NCBI GenBank assembly: GCA_900314925.1
Contig: OMXC01000012.1
Span: 1 to 64,000, forward strand
DNA length: 64,000 nt
Origin: an uncultured Bacteroidales bacterium
GTDB lineage: Bacteria > Bacteroidota > Bacteroidia > Bacteroidales > P3
Reading direction: 5' to 3'
Position numbers and translations under genes: made by a program. Shown here in pieces: positions 1 to 8,729 of the stretch. How positions within the stretch are numbered: the stretch's first letter is position 1; each line of letters opens with the position of its first letter. Below the pieces are notes generated by a model. That model saw only the letters and a program-made list of their open reading frames with translations. It searched no databases and was not told the DNA's origin.

Positions 1-1089
1 CCCATCCTCGATGCCTATCTCCGACATGCTGAAGCTGAACGGCCCAGCCCACGGCGTCCACTCGTCGCGCGCAAAACGGCAGCGCGCCTTGACGTACACG
101 TCGTAGCGCCCCGTGGCCGTCAGGCCCGTCAGCGCTCGCTGCGGCACCGTGGTGTTTACAACATCAGCACCCTCGGGATCGAAGCCCTGCGGACCGTAGC
201 ACAGCTGCCAGTCGCGGTGGTTCGTGCCGGCATCCCACTGCGCTATCGCCGCGCTGTTGCCCACCCTCGTGTAGCGCACCTCGCGCACCTCGGGACACGT
301 GTCCCCGTCGAGCCTTATGATGGGGAACAGCAGCGGGTAGGCGTGCATCTCGCTGTATGTCCATGAGTCGTCGTCACCTGGAGTATCCTTCATGCGGTAA
401 CTTTGAATCGGGAAAACTTTTGGCTCTAGAATACAAGGATTATGTAGTTCTGTCCATCCTGCTGTAAGCTCCCAATTCTTATAGTATAATTGGTTCCACG
501 TGTATTTAACCGATAGATAAAGAGAGTCGCTAATATCTATTTCCCTGTCGAAATACACTTCATACAATGGTGCCGGAACATAATGTATAGCCCAATTTGT
601 AATATCTGATGCATCCCTTCCGCGTCCAAGGTCAAGCACCCTGGAAAAAGAGAATGTATCGCGTGTGATTTTCTTCTTCACAAGCGGCGCCATATAATTA
701 CCGCTTGGATGAAACAACTTCACTTCAATTGTATCCCAATCCGGCAGAGGCGTAGGATAAAGATCTGGAATTGAATACCATGCCATACCGATAACGTGTA
801 TTAGGCTGTCAGTGTAAAAACCAAAAGCATAATCTCCATTATTTGCATATGGCTGGGTTGGTGGTATTGTAACACCATGACCGCCGTTGACGTTCTCGTC
901 ACAACCGAATCGACTTAGGTTATCTGGATGTGGAACGCAAAAAATGTCATCGTGAGAGATGGCGTGCATCGAATCAAACGAGTGGGTCGTGAAATAGTTT
1001 GGTATACTTAAATTATACGGTAGCGTATCATATTGTGCCTGTGTGGCAATGCTTGCAAGTAAGCATAGTATTATAAATGTCTTTTTCAT
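1..1089 (-). CDS. Secreted FN3-containing protein, C-terminus cut by window edge
   Basis: The frame opens at an ATG at 1089 with a signal peptide (MKKTFIILCLLASIATQAQ) and stays open for 363 codons to the edge, so the C-terminus is missing. The last visible ~100 residues resemble a fibronectin type III module (APEV-like strand, ARC, DEWTPW) and closely match the equivalent region of the gene just upstream on the same strand (1161-2480), so the two are paralogues. That paralogue ends in a T9SS sorting domain, and by inference this one does too, beyond the edge. It is probably cotranscribed with the paralogue, whose stop lies 71 nt upstream of this start. Function is unknown; export to the cell surface or medium is inferred. 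Confidence 0.75.
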   Translation of the reverse strand, partial: MKKTFIILCLLASIATQAQYDTLPYNLSIPNYFTTHSFDSMHAISHDDIFCVPHPDNLSRFGCDENVNGGHGVTIPPTQPYANNGDYAFGFYTDSLIHVIGMAWYSIPDLYPTPLPDWDTIEVKLFHPSGNYMAPLVKKKITRDTFSFSRVLDLGRGRDASDITNWAIHYVPAPLYEVYFDREIDISDSLYLSVKYTWNQLYYKNWELTAGWTELHNPCILEPKVFPIQSYRMKDTPGDDDSWTYSEMHAYPLLFPIIRLDGDTCPEVREVRYTRVGNSAAIAQWDAGTNHRDWQLCYGPQGFDPEGADVVNTTVPQRALTGLTATGRYDVYVKARCRFARDEWTPWAGPFSFSMSEIGIEDG

Positions 1090-1160
1090 AAGAATTTGTT
1101 TTTTATCTACATATTGTGTTTAAAATATAGTTTGTTCAGCGATATGTTACCAGACACGAC

Positions 1161-2480
1161 TCACTCCACCACCAGCTTCTGCGCGGCGGTGCCCTGCGGC
1201 GTGGTGATGCGCACTATGTAAATGCCCTTGGCCAGACCCGCGAGGTCCAGCACGCAGGCCTGCGCCCCGCCGCCGTCGAGGCTCAGCACCGTGGCACCCG
1301 TGGACGAAACCACCTCCACGCCCTGCACCCCCGCCTCGCAGCGCACCGTCGCCGTGCCACGCGCCGGGTTCGGCGTCACGCTCCATGAGACAGTCTCAAC
1401 ATCGTCAATGCCATAGGTAGCCAGAAGGATATGCAGCGCGTCGCTCCACGGGCTCCACTGCGTATGTGCAAAATCACACCGTGCACGTACATAGACATCA
1501 TAGCGCGTGTTGCGGTCAAGGTTTTGTATGAGATAGTGAGTCAACGCAGTTGTCGCCACCGTACCCTCCCCCGGAGGTGTACCCTCAGGTCCGTAACTTA
1601 TTTCATAAAAATCATGGTTATCATCTTGCTGCCAATACACAATAGCCGCTGTCGCAGATGACGCCAAACCCGCAGGCTGATACTGTACCTCAGGGGCAAC
1701 ACAACTGTCTTCGTCAAACTCCAATATCGGATATATCAGTGTAGTGTGCCCATATCCGCATGGCTCGTCGTGCCAGCTGTCGCCCAACGAAGTCCTGTAT
1801 TTGCGGTGTTCGTATGGAATATGGTAATAATAGGGATCCGGATAACTACCGTGCCATGCATGCGTTTCACCAATCACCTCTGTGCTGGAATAGCACAATG
1901 TATCCATATGGAACACCTTCATACTTATATAAAATGTCCCTGCGATATCAATGGTATCATTGAAGTATATTTCCCTAAATCTGCCAATAGCATTTGACCA
2001 TTCGCCCAAAAGCCACATTGGACCACGCAGAAGATCGTCGACTGACGATGAAGCAGTACGCAGCGCATTCATATTCGAGTCAAACAATGTTACCGTATAC
2101 GAACGGTTCTCGGGCAAAAAAGGTTCATTGGCATACCACCCTCCCCAATAAATAGAATCCTCAATAAACGATATTCCAATGATATGCAACGTATCGTCGC
2201 TATGCCTCATGCAAGCAAACTCTTTGCTATAAATATATTTGGGGTGACATACAGACGTGTAAAAATACATTGAATCACCGGCATCGAACACATATTCCGT
2301 ATGGTATCGGCCAATACTATACTCAACTCCATCAATTATAGGCATACCATTTCGGAAATCCTCGAAAGCATAAGGGTAGTAATAATAACGATACCTTCCA
2401 TAAATAGTGTCGCCATCGTTTGCCGCGGCGGCTGTCAAACAATGCATCAACAAAAACGCCAATAACAATATCTTTTTCAT
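1161..2480 (-). CDS. Secreted FN3 protein with T9SS C-terminal sorting domain
   Basis: Start chosen at 2480, where MKKILLLAFLLMHCLTAAAA is a clear signal peptide; the frame extends ten codons further upstream without a better start. The protein has about 439 residues. The N-terminal two thirds are unrecognised and rich in Tyr and Asp. An FN3-like module follows (VQYQPAGLASSATAAIVYW to WSPWSD). The last ~75 residues form a typical Por-secretion (type A T9SS) domain: VTPNPARGTATV, a VEVVSSTGA strand and a GIYIVRI ending. Such proteins cross the outer membrane by T9SS and are anchored or released. A good promoter lies just upstream. No catalytic motif was seen. Confidence 0.8.
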   Translation of the reverse strand: MKKILLLAFLLMHCLTAAAANDGDTIYGRYRYYYYPYAFEDFRNGMPIIDGVEYSIGRYHTEYVFDAGDSMYFYTSVCHPKYIYSKEFACMRHSDDTLHIIGISFIEDSIYWGGWYANEPFLPENRSYTVTLFDSNMNALRTASSSVDDLLRGPMWLLGEWSNAIGRFREIYFNDTIDIAGTFYISMKVFHMDTLCYSSTEVIGETHAWHGSYPDPYYYHIPYEHRKYRTSLGDSWHDEPCGYGHTTLIYPILEFDEDSCVAPEVQYQPAGLASSATAAIVYWQQDDNHDFYEISYGPEGTPPGEGTVATTALTHYLIQNLDRNTRYDVYVRARCDFAHTQWSPWSDALHILLATYGIDDVETVSWSVTPNPARGTATVRCEAGVQGVEVVSSTGATVLSLDGGGAQACVLDLAGLAKGIYIVRITTPQGTAAQKLVVE

Positions 2481-2499
2481 AACAAAAGGTTTTGAAATG

Positions 2500-2530
2500 C
2501 AAAGATACATATAATTTCCGTTCCGGCAAA
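2500..2530 (-). promoter_or_regulatory. Bacteroidota-type promoter of the T9SS protein gene
   Basis: On the minus strand TTTG (2527-2530) is separated by exactly 19 nt from TATCTTTG (2500-2507), matching the TTTG-N19/21-TAnnTTTG consensus of Bacteroidota. It lies 20 nt upstream of the chosen ATG at 2480, which supports that start. Confidence 0.8.
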
Positions 2531-2540
2531 ATATTTTTTC

Positions 2541-2685
2541 TTCGGAGTCCCTACGGAGCCGGTACGGAGTCCCTACGGCCGTTCTTCAGTAGTTCTTCAG
2601 TAGTTCTTCAGTGCGGCACTGAAGAACTACTGAAGAAATGCCGTACCGGGTCCGAAGAGGGGCCGTAGGGAGTGCGTAGGAAGCC
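2541..2685. repeat. 11-bp-period array containing a perfect 22-bp inverted repeat
   Basis: The stretch parses into about 13 consecutive 11-mers (TTCGGAGTCCC, TACGGAGCCGG, TACGGAGTCCC, TACGGCCGTTC, TTCAGTAGTTC twice, and so on). In the middle, 2593-2614 and 2616-2637 are perfect reverse complements around one base (2615), so the array could fold into a 22-bp hairpin. It begins 11 nt beyond the -33 box of the 2480 gene and ends before the 55-bp-period array. Confidence 0.85.
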
Positions 2686-2696
2686 AGGGAGTAATG

Positions 2697-2990
2697 GAAC
2701 CCCTACAGGGTTCATTGACAAAAATACGTAAACCATTGGCTATTAAAATGAAACCCCTACGGGGTATGGCTACAGGAGGGATTTCATGTGTTGGTTATCA
2801 AACGGGAATCCCTGCGGGGTATGGATATGGTCGGGGTGTTATGGGTTGGCTTTCAAACAGGAACCCCTGCGGGGTATGGATATGGTCGGGGTGTTATGGG
2901 TTGGCTATCAAACGGGAACCCCTGCGGGGAATCAATACGGATGGGTTATTATGGGGTTGGTGTTAAACGGAAGTCTCTGCGTGGTAAGTA
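2697..2990. repeat. Tandem array with 55-bp period and palindromic core
   Basis: The core CCCCTGCGGGG and variants recurs with its CCT at 2702, 2756, 2811, 2866, 2921 and (degenerate) 2976, a spacing of 54 and then 55 bp four times. The two central units are nearly identical over the full period; the outer ones have decayed. The period is not a multiple of three, and all three plus frames are open, giving similar glycine-rich peptides, so this is a DNA repeat rather than a gene. Confidence 0.9.
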
Positions 2991-3056
2991 ATTGTATGGC
3001 GTTTGGGGGCATGGTGCAGGCGTGACGGCGTGGGCGGAGGGGCGGTGTTGATAAAA

Positions 3057-3091
3057 TTTGTGACGTATATGGAAAAAGTTTCGTATATTTG
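3057..3091 (+). promoter_or_regulatory. Probable promoter of the 11-gene plus-strand run
   Basis: TATATTTG at 3084-3091 matches the Bacteroidota -7 box. A TTTG lies at 3057-3060, with a 23-nt gap slightly longer than ideal. The dipeptidase start codon is at 3134. Confidence 0.6.
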
Positions 3092-3133
3092 CACTCGACA
3101 TATATTTGTGAATAAATATAAAATGCACTGAAT

Positions 3134-4486
3134 ATGAAACAATACATCGAACAGAACAAGGATCGTTTTCTTGAAGAACTCTTCAGCCTTATCCGCATTC
3201 CGTCCATCAGCAGCGAGCAGGAGCACAAGGGCGACATGGTGCGCTGCGCCGAACGCTGGAAAGAGCTGCTGCTCGAGGCCGGCGCCGACCGCGCCGAGGT
3301 GATGCCCACGGAGGGCAACCCCGTGGTGTACGGCGAGAAGACCGTGGACCCGAAGAAGCCTACGGTGCTTGTCTACGGCCACTATGACGTGATGCCCGTG
3401 GCGCCGCTGGAGTTGTGGCGCACGGAGCCGTTCGAGCCTGTGGTGAAGGACGGCAAGATCTGGGCCCGCGGCGCCGACGACGACAAGGGTCAGAGCTTCA
3501 TGCACGCCAAGGCCTTTGAGTACATGGTGCGCACGGGCAACCTGCCCTGCAACGTGAAGTTCATGCTCGAGGGCGAGGAGGAGATAGGCAGCGGCTCGCT
3601 CTACGGCTTCTGCGAGAAGAACAAGGAGCTGCTGAAGGCCGACGTCATCCTGGTGAGCGACACCTCGATGATAGCGCCCGACGTGCCGTCGATCACCAGC
3701 GGCCTGCGCGGCCTGTGCTACTGGGAGGTGGAGGTCACCGGTGCCAACCACGACCTTCACAGCGGCATCTTCGGCGGCGCGGTGGCCAACCCGATCAATG
3801 TGCTGTGCAAGATGATTGCCGACCTGCACGATGCCGACGGGCACATCACCATACCGGGCTTCTACGACGACGTGCTGGTGCTCGGCGCCGAGGAGCGCGC
3901 GCTGATGGCGCAGGCCCCCTTCGACGAGGAGGCCTACAAGCGCGAGCTCGGCGTGAAGGCGCTGAAGGGCGAGAAGGGCTACAGCACGAAGGAGCGCACG
4001 GGCATCAGGCCGTGCCTCGACGTGTGCGGCATCTGGGGCGGCCACACGGGCGAGGGCACCAAGACGGTGCTGCCCAGCAAGGCCTACGCCAAGATAAGCA
4101 CGCGCCTGGTGGCCAACCAGGACTTCGAGAAGGTGAGCAAGCAGTTCCAGGAATACTTTGAGAGCGTGGCGCCGGATTATGTGACGGTGAAGGTGACGCC
4201 GTGCCACGGCGGCGCGGCCTACGTGGCACCGCTGGAGCTGAAGGCCTACAAGGCCGCCGAGCGCGCCATGCAGGAGACCTACGGCAAGCGCCCGATACCG
4301 ACGCGCAGCGGCGGCTCGATACCCATAGTGGCGGGCTTCGAGAAGATACTGGGCCTGAAGAGCATCCTGATGGGCTTCGGCCTGGCGAGCGACGACATCC
4401 ACGCGCCGAACGAGAACTACCCCCTGGAGCAGTTCTTCAAGGGCATAGAGACCATACCGCTGTTCTATAAGTATTTCGCTGAGTAA
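3134..4486 (+). CDS. M20-family dipeptidase / metallopeptidase
   Basis: A 450-residue zinc peptidase of the M20 (ArgE/DapE/carnosinase-like) family. Visible motifs: GHYDVMP (metal His83, Asp85), RGADDDKG (bridging Asp near 116), EGEEEIGS (general base Glu149 and metal Glu150), and HDLHSG in the lid/dimerisation domain. Length and motif order match cytosolic dipeptidases acting on short peptides or N-acyl amino acids; the exact substrate cannot be read. There is no signal peptide. It is first in a run of eleven plus-strand genes with gaps of at most 14 nt or overlaps, which suggests an operon reaching 14431. GC-rich codon use is typical of its neighbours. Confidence 0.9.
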   Translation: MKQYIEQNKDRFLEELFSLIRIPSISSEQEHKGDMVRCAERWKELLLEAGADRAEVMPTEGNPVVYGEKTVDPKKPTVLVYGHYDVMPVAPLELWRTEPFEPVVKDGKIWARGADDDKGQSFMHAKAFEYMVRTGNLPCNVKFMLEGEEEIGSGSLYGFCEKNKELLKADVILVSDTSMIAPDVPSITSGLRGLCYWEVEVTGANHDLHSGIFGGAVANPINVLCKMIADLHDADGHITIPGFYDDVLVLGAEERALMAQAPFDEEAYKRELGVKALKGEKGYSTKERTGIRPCLDVCGIWGGHTGEGTKTVLPSKAYAKISTRLVANQDFEKVSKQFQEYFESVAPDYVTVKVTPCHGGAAYVAPLELKAYKAAERAMQETYGKRPIPTRSGGSIPIVAGFEKILGLKSILMGFGLASDDIHAPNENYPLEQFFKGIETIPLFYKYFAE

Positions 4487-4500
4487 GAAAACTTTCTGGC

Positions 4501-6372
4501 ATGAAGAAGATACGCTCGCTGTCGCTGAGGCTGAGCCTCAACATACTGCTGTTCGTCTCTGTGCTGTTCATAGGGGCGCTGGCGGTGATGGCTTTTGCCA
4601 ACTACAAGGAGATTGTGGAAGCCGCCGAGGAGTCCACGAAGAGCAAGCTGCACGCCATGGTGAGGGACATCGAGGCGCCGCTGGTCGGCGTGGAGGTCTC
4701 CACACAGAGCGCCGGCAAGTTCGCCGCCGCCATGATCGGCGACGATGAGATGCTGCGTCGCATCACGGAGCAGCTGGTGCGGCAGGACTCCATGGTGTGC
4801 GGCAGCGCTGTGGCTTTCGCCCGCGGGCGCCACGGCGACGACCGCTGGTACGCCCCCTACAGCTACCTCGACGCCGACGGCACGCTGCACAGCATACAGC
4901 TGGGCCACGAGGGCTACGACTACTACGGCATGGAGTGGTTCCGCGTGCCCGCGGAGACGGGCCAGCCCCACTGGAGCAACCCCTACTACGACGACGGCGG
5001 CGGGCAGCGGCTGATGACGACCTACAGCTACCCCATGAAGGATGCCGACGGCGAGTTGATAGCCGTGGTGACGGCCGACGTGCCCGTGGAGTGGCTCCGC
5101 GAGGTGCTGGAAAAGAGCAAGCCCTACGAGAAGTCGTTTGTCACCATCCTGTGCACCGACACCACGCTGCTGGCCTACACCAACGAGGTGGTGGCCAAAG
5201 GCATCATCGAGAGCATGAAGAGCGACACCACGGTGGCGCGGCTGCTCGGCAACATGCTGCGCGGCATCGACAGCATGGTGCGCAACGGCAAGGGGCGCGA
5301 CGCCTCGTACACGGTGTACGAGCCCATGCGCACGGGCTGGTCGGCGGCCATCTCGGTGCTGTACAGCGAGGTGGTGAAGGACACCAACCGCATATACAGC
5401 GTGCTCTTCTATGTGGGGCTCGTTGGGCTGCTGGTGCTGTTCCTGCTGTGCTACTTCATCGTGCGCCGCGTGACGAGGCCCATCGTGGACCTCAGCGCCG
5501 CGGCGCGCAACATGAGCGGCGGCAACCTCGACGTGCCGCTGCCCGAGGTGAAGAGCCGCGACGAGGTGCTGCAGCTGCGCGACTCCTTCGCCTACATGCA
5601 GCGGTCGCTGACGGACTACATCAACGAGCTGAAGACCACCACGGCGGCCAACAACCGCATGGAGGGCGAGCTGAGCGTGGCGCGCGACATACAGATGGGC
5701 ATGCTGCAGAGCGACTTCCCGCCGACGCTGCACGCCAAGCTGGTGCCCGCCAAGGAGGTGGGCGGCGACCTGTACGACTTCATGACGCTCGACGACGGCA
5801 CGCTGTATTTCGCCATCGGCGACGTGAGCGGCAAGGGAGCCCCGGCGGCGCTGATGATGAGCATCACGCGCGCCGCCCTGCGCTTCGTGGCGGGCCTGGG
5901 GCTCGACATGGCGCAGGCCATGAGCCGCGTGAACGACAGCATAGCCGAGGCCAACTCGGGCGATATGTTCGTCACCCTCTTCATCGGGCGGCTGAACCCC
6001 GCCACGGGGGTGATGGAATACTGCAACGGCGGCCACAACCCGATAATCGTCATGGGCCCCGACCGCCACGTGCGCTTCCTGAAGGCCAAGCCCAACCTGG
6101 CGCTGGGCGTGATGGAGGGCTTCCGCTACGAGGCCGAGCGGATGCAGCTGGAGCACGGCACGCGCCTGCTGCTGTACACCGACGGCGTCACCGAGGCCGA
6201 ACGCGCCGACAAGGAGCAGTACGGCGAAGGACGCCTGCTGGCGTGGGCCGGCAACCACAGCGGCGAAACCACGGAGGAGGCCTTCGTGGATGGCCTCTAC
6301 GAGAGCGTCAGGGAATATGCCGGCGACAACCCGCAGAACGACGACATAACAATCATGTCGATAAAATACTGA
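4501..6372 (+). CDS. Membrane-bound RsbU-like PP2C serine phosphatase with sensor domain
   Basis: A 623-residue protein. TM1 is at about 13-32, followed by a ~265-residue extracytoplasmic dCache-like sensor (AVAFARG, GMEWFRVP, TTYSYPMKD, VVTADVP), TM2 at about 299-321 and a HAMP domain at about 322-375. A short coiled linker leads into a SpoIIE/RsbU-type PP2C domain from about 390, with metal-binding acidic motifs VGGDLYDF, IGDVSGKG, TDGVTEA and NDDIT. In partner switching such phosphatases dephosphorylate a STAS antagonist. The next two genes encode a kinase-like ATPase and a STAS protein, so the partners are almost certainly encoded here. The ligand is unknown. Confidence 0.9.
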   Translation: MKKIRSLSLRLSLNILLFVSVLFIGALAVMAFANYKEIVEAAEESTKSKLHAMVRDIEAPLVGVEVSTQSAGKFAAAMIGDDEMLRRITEQLVRQDSMVCGSAVAFARGRHGDDRWYAPYSYLDADGTLHSIQLGHEGYDYYGMEWFRVPAETGQPHWSNPYYDDGGGQRLMTTYSYPMKDADGELIAVVTADVPVEWLREVLEKSKPYEKSFVTILCTDTTLLAYTNEVVAKGIIESMKSDTTVARLLGNMLRGIDSMVRNGKGRDASYTVYEPMRTGWSAAISVLYSEVVKDTNRIYSVLFYVGLVGLLVLFLLCYFIVRRVTRPIVDLSAAARNMSGGNLDVPLPEVKSRDEVLQLRDSFAYMQRSLTDYINELKTTTAANNRMEGELSVARDIQMGMLQSDFPPTLHAKLVPAKEVGGDLYDFMTLDDGTLYFAIGDVSGKGAPAALMMSITRAALRFVAGLGLDMAQAMSRVNDSIAEANSGDMFVTLFIGRLNPATGVMEYCNGGHNPIIVMGPDRHVRFLKAKPNLALGVMEGFRYEAERMQLEHGTRLLLYTDGVTEAERADKEQYGEGRLLAWAGNHSGETTEEAFVDGLYESVREYAGDNPQNDDITIMSIKY

Positions 6373-6375
6373 ATC

Positions 6376-6780
6376 ATGAACAAAAGGAAATTCAACCCCA
6401 TCAAGGACAAGAGCGCCGAGATAATAGAATACATCATGGCCTCGCCCGACATACCCGTCGACGAAGGGCTGCAGTTCAAGATACGCCTGTCGGTGGAGGA
6501 GGCCGTGGAGAACGTGGTGCGCTACGCCTACCAGGGCGGCATAGGGTGGCTTGAGGCCGGCACCGAGCTGAGCAACGACGGGCTGGAGCTGGCCATCGTG
6601 CTGCGCGACGCCGGCACCCCCTTCAACCCGCTGGAGCGCGAGGACCCCGACGTGACGGCAGCCGCCGAAGACCGCGACATCGGCGGCCTCGGCATCTTCC
6701 TCTGCAAGCAGATGATGGACAGCATAGAGTACCGCTACGAAGAAGGGTGCAACATATTAACGATGAAAAAGAGATTGTAA
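6376..6780 (+). CDS. RsbW/SpoIIAB-like serine kinase (HATPase)
   Basis: A 134-residue GHKL ATPase of anti-sigma-factor-kinase type. The N-box (EEAVENVVRYAY, about 40-51), the G1 box (RDAGTPFNP, about 77-85) and the G2 box (GGLGIFL, about 103-109) are all present. It starts 3 nt after the phosphatase and is followed 5 nt later by the STAS gene. In the Gram-positive paradigm the kinase phosphorylates STAS and sequesters a sigma factor. SigB is not known in Bacteroidota, so the target here is probably something else, by inference. Confidence 0.88.
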   Translation: MNKRKFNPIKDKSAEIIEYIMASPDIPVDEGLQFKIRLSVEEAVENVVRYAYQGGIGWLEAGTELSNDGLELAIVLRDAGTPFNPLEREDPDVTAAAEDRDIGGLGIFLCKQMMDSIEYRYEEGCNILTMKKRL

Positions 6781-6785
6781 GGACT

Positions 6786-7088
6786 ATGGAAGTAAAGATA
6801 AACACCGAGGGGGCGAAGACCCTCGTGGAGCTCAACGGGCGCATAGACACCACCAACGCCGACCAGTTTCAGAAAGACATAGCCCCCCTGATGCAGGGCG
6901 ACGCCATGGACATAGAGATGGACTGCTCGGGCATGGACTACACGTCGAGCCAGGGACTGCGCATATTCCTCATGCTGCAGAAGAGCGTCGGCAGCCGCAA
7001 AGGCAAGCTGGTGCTGAAGAACATGAAGGCGCAGGTGCGCGAGGTGTTTGACATCACGGGATTCTCCAACATCATCTCCATACAATGA
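6786..7088 (+). CDS. STAS-domain anti-sigma factor antagonist-like protein
   Basis: A 100-residue single STAS domain. Start chosen at 6786 (MEVKINTEG); the frame runs 13 codons further upstream into the kinase gene, but that stretch does not fit the fold. The phosphorylation loop reads DYTSSQGLR, so Ser54 or Ser55 is the likely site. It completes the phosphatase/kinase/antagonist trio. Its stop overlaps the start of the next gene (ATGA at 7085-7088), indicating translational coupling to the alarmone synthetase-like gene. Confidence 0.88.
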   Translation: MEVKINTEGAKTLVELNGRIDTTNADQFQKDIAPLMQGDAMDIEMDCSGMDYTSSQGLRIFLMLQKSVGSRKGKLVLKNMKAQVREVFDITGFSNIISIQ

Positions 7089-8155
7089 ACCTCGACCTGC
7101 ACAGCGAGATGATTCTCGACGAGTACCGCGAGAAGAGGCCTCTCTTTGAGAAGCTGCAGGCCGTGGTGGACGGCGAGATCAGGCGTATAGTGGCCGACAA
7201 CCACCTATACGTCACGGCCATGGAAAGCCGCATCAAGAAGGAGAAGAGCCTGGCGGGGAAGCTTGAGCTCAAGGGGCACAAATACGCCACGCTGAGCGAC
7301 ATCACGGACATACTGGGATGCCGCATCATCACCTTCTACACCGAAGAGGTCGACAAGATAGCGGCACTGATAGAGAAGAACTTCGAGGTGGACTGGGACA
7401 ACTCCGTGGACAAGCGCCGGCTGCTCGACCTTGACCGCTTCGGCTACATGTCGCTGCACTATATATGCCGACTGCCGCTGGAACGCTGCGAGGATCCCGA
7501 GATGCACGAATACCGCTTCGAGGTGCAGATGCGCACGGCGCTGCAGCACGTGTGGGCCACCATAAACCACGACCTGGGCTACAAGACGGACATCGAGATA
7601 CCGCGCGAACACCTGCGCAACATGAACCGCATTGCCGGCATGCTGGAGCTGGCCGACGAGCAGTTCAGCCGCATACGCATGGAGATCACCGACTACAGGA
7701 GGCAGGTGCAGGCGCTAGTGGCCGACGGCGACTTTGACCGCGTGCCGCTGGACGGCGACACCTTCCGCAGCTACCTGGAGCTCGACCCGTTCCACAAACT
7801 CGCCGACCGCATAGCCTCCATCAACCAGGCCGAGATATACCGCGACAACCTGATGCCCTACCTTCAGGTGCTGCTGCGCATGGGCTTCAAGACACTTGGC
7901 GACCTGGAACGGCTGCTGCACGACTACAGCGACGACGCCTACCAGCTGGCGCTGCACCAGATTAGCGGCACGGACCTCGACATCATGGCCCTCTCGGTGA
8001 CGCTGCAGAACCTCTGCTGCGTCTACGCCCTGCGCAAAGGGGCAGGCGTCAACGGGTTGGAGTACATCTTCAACTCCCTCGGCAGCAACAAGGAAGTCAA
8101 CCACTCGCGTGCCGAAAGGCTGTACCGTCAGGCTAAGAAAATAAACATTGTATAG
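7085..8155 (+). CDS. RelA/SpoT-domain (p)ppGpp synthetase-like protein
   Basis: A 356-residue protein whose N-terminal ~210 residues match the RelA_SpoT synthetase fold: SRIKKEKSLAGKL (substrate-binding basic loop), DILGCRI, GYMSLHY and EVQMRTALQHVWATINHDL, as in small alarmone synthetases. No hydrolase, TGS or ACT domain is present. The C-terminal ~140 residues are helical and unassigned. It is longer than typical SAS proteins (about 200-260 residues). It overlaps the STAS gene by 4 nt and is followed within 2 nt by an HD hydrolase-like gene, so synthesis and degradation appear to be split over two adjacent genes. Synthesis of (p)ppGpp itself is inferred from family motifs. Confidence 0.85.
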   Translation: MNLDLHSEMILDEYREKRPLFEKLQAVVDGEIRRIVADNHLYVTAMESRIKKEKSLAGKLELKGHKYATLSDITDILGCRIITFYTEEVDKIAALIEKNFEVDWDNSVDKRRLLDLDRFGYMSLHYICRLPLERCEDPEMHEYRFEVQMRTALQHVWATINHDLGYKTDIEIPREHLRNMNRIAGMLELADEQFSRIRMEITDYRRQVQALVADGDFDRVPLDGDTFRSYLELDPFHKLADRIASINQAEIYRDNLMPYLQVLLRMGFKTLGDLERLLHDYSDDAYQLALHQISGTDLDIMALSVTLQNLCCVYALRKGAGVNGLEYIFNSLGSNKEVNHSRAERLYRQAKKINIV

Positions 8156-8156
8156 C

Positions 8157-8723
8157 ATGAACACCGACATAATAGACAAAGCCATAGCCGTGGCCACCGA
8201 CGCCCACAAGGGACAGACGCGCAAGGGCTCGAACCTGCCGTACATAGTGCACCCGATGGAGGCGATGAGCATCGTGGCCACAGAGAGCGAAGACCAGGAG
8301 ATGCTGGCCGCCGCCGCGCTGCACGACGTGGTGGAGGACACCGGCATCACCATGGATGAACTGCGCGCGTTGTTTGGCGACCGCGTGGCCGACCTGGTGG
8401 GCGCCGACAGCAACCCGCCGCACCGCGAGGGCGACACATGGTACTCCCGCAAGCAGGAGGCCATCGACCGCCTGGCGGCAGCAAGCCGCGACGCGCAGAT
8501 GGTGGCCATGGGCGACAAGCTGTCAAACCTGCGCTCCATAGCCAACGACTACACGAAGCATGGCGACGACCTGTGGAAACGCTTCAAGGCCCCCAAAGGC
8601 AAGGCCGACCTGGCGTGGTACTACAGCGGGCTGGCCAAAGCCCTCAGCCCCCTCGCAGCAACAGCTGCCCACAAGGAGTTCGTCGACCTCCTGGAAAAGA
8701 CATTCATCAACACAAAAGCATAA
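8157..8723 (+). CDS. HD-domain hydrolase, MESH1/SAH-like
   Basis: A 188-residue HD-family protein. The motifs resemble SpoT/MESH1 hydrolase domains: RKGSNLPYIVHP (His32), ALHDVVEDT (His56-Asp57, Glu60-Asp61) and GDKLSNL. Small alarmone hydrolases remove pyrophosphate from (p)ppGpp; other nucleotide substrates are possible. ATG at 8157 is preferred over an in-frame TTG at 8148 that overlaps the preceding stop. Position directly after the synthetase-like gene strengthens the functional pairing. Confidence 0.85.
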   Translation: MNTDIIDKAIAVATDAHKGQTRKGSNLPYIVHPMEAMSIVATESEDQEMLAAAALHDVVEDTGITMDELRALFGDRVADLVGADSNPPHREGDTWYSRKQEAIDRLAAASRDAQMVAMGDKLSNLRSIANDYTKHGDDLWKRFKAPKGKADLAWYYSGLAKALSPLAATAAHKEFVDLLEKTFINTKA

Positions 8724-8729
8724 AGCCAC

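Noticed and set aside
2697..2990. Possible CRISPR array
   Set aside because: The whole 55-bp unit repeats without unique spacers, and no cas genes are present.
2694..3025. Three overlapping plus-strand open frames encoding glycine-rich peptides
   Set aside because: They are the three frames of the 55-bp-period array, whose period is not a multiple of three; no promoter or consistent product.
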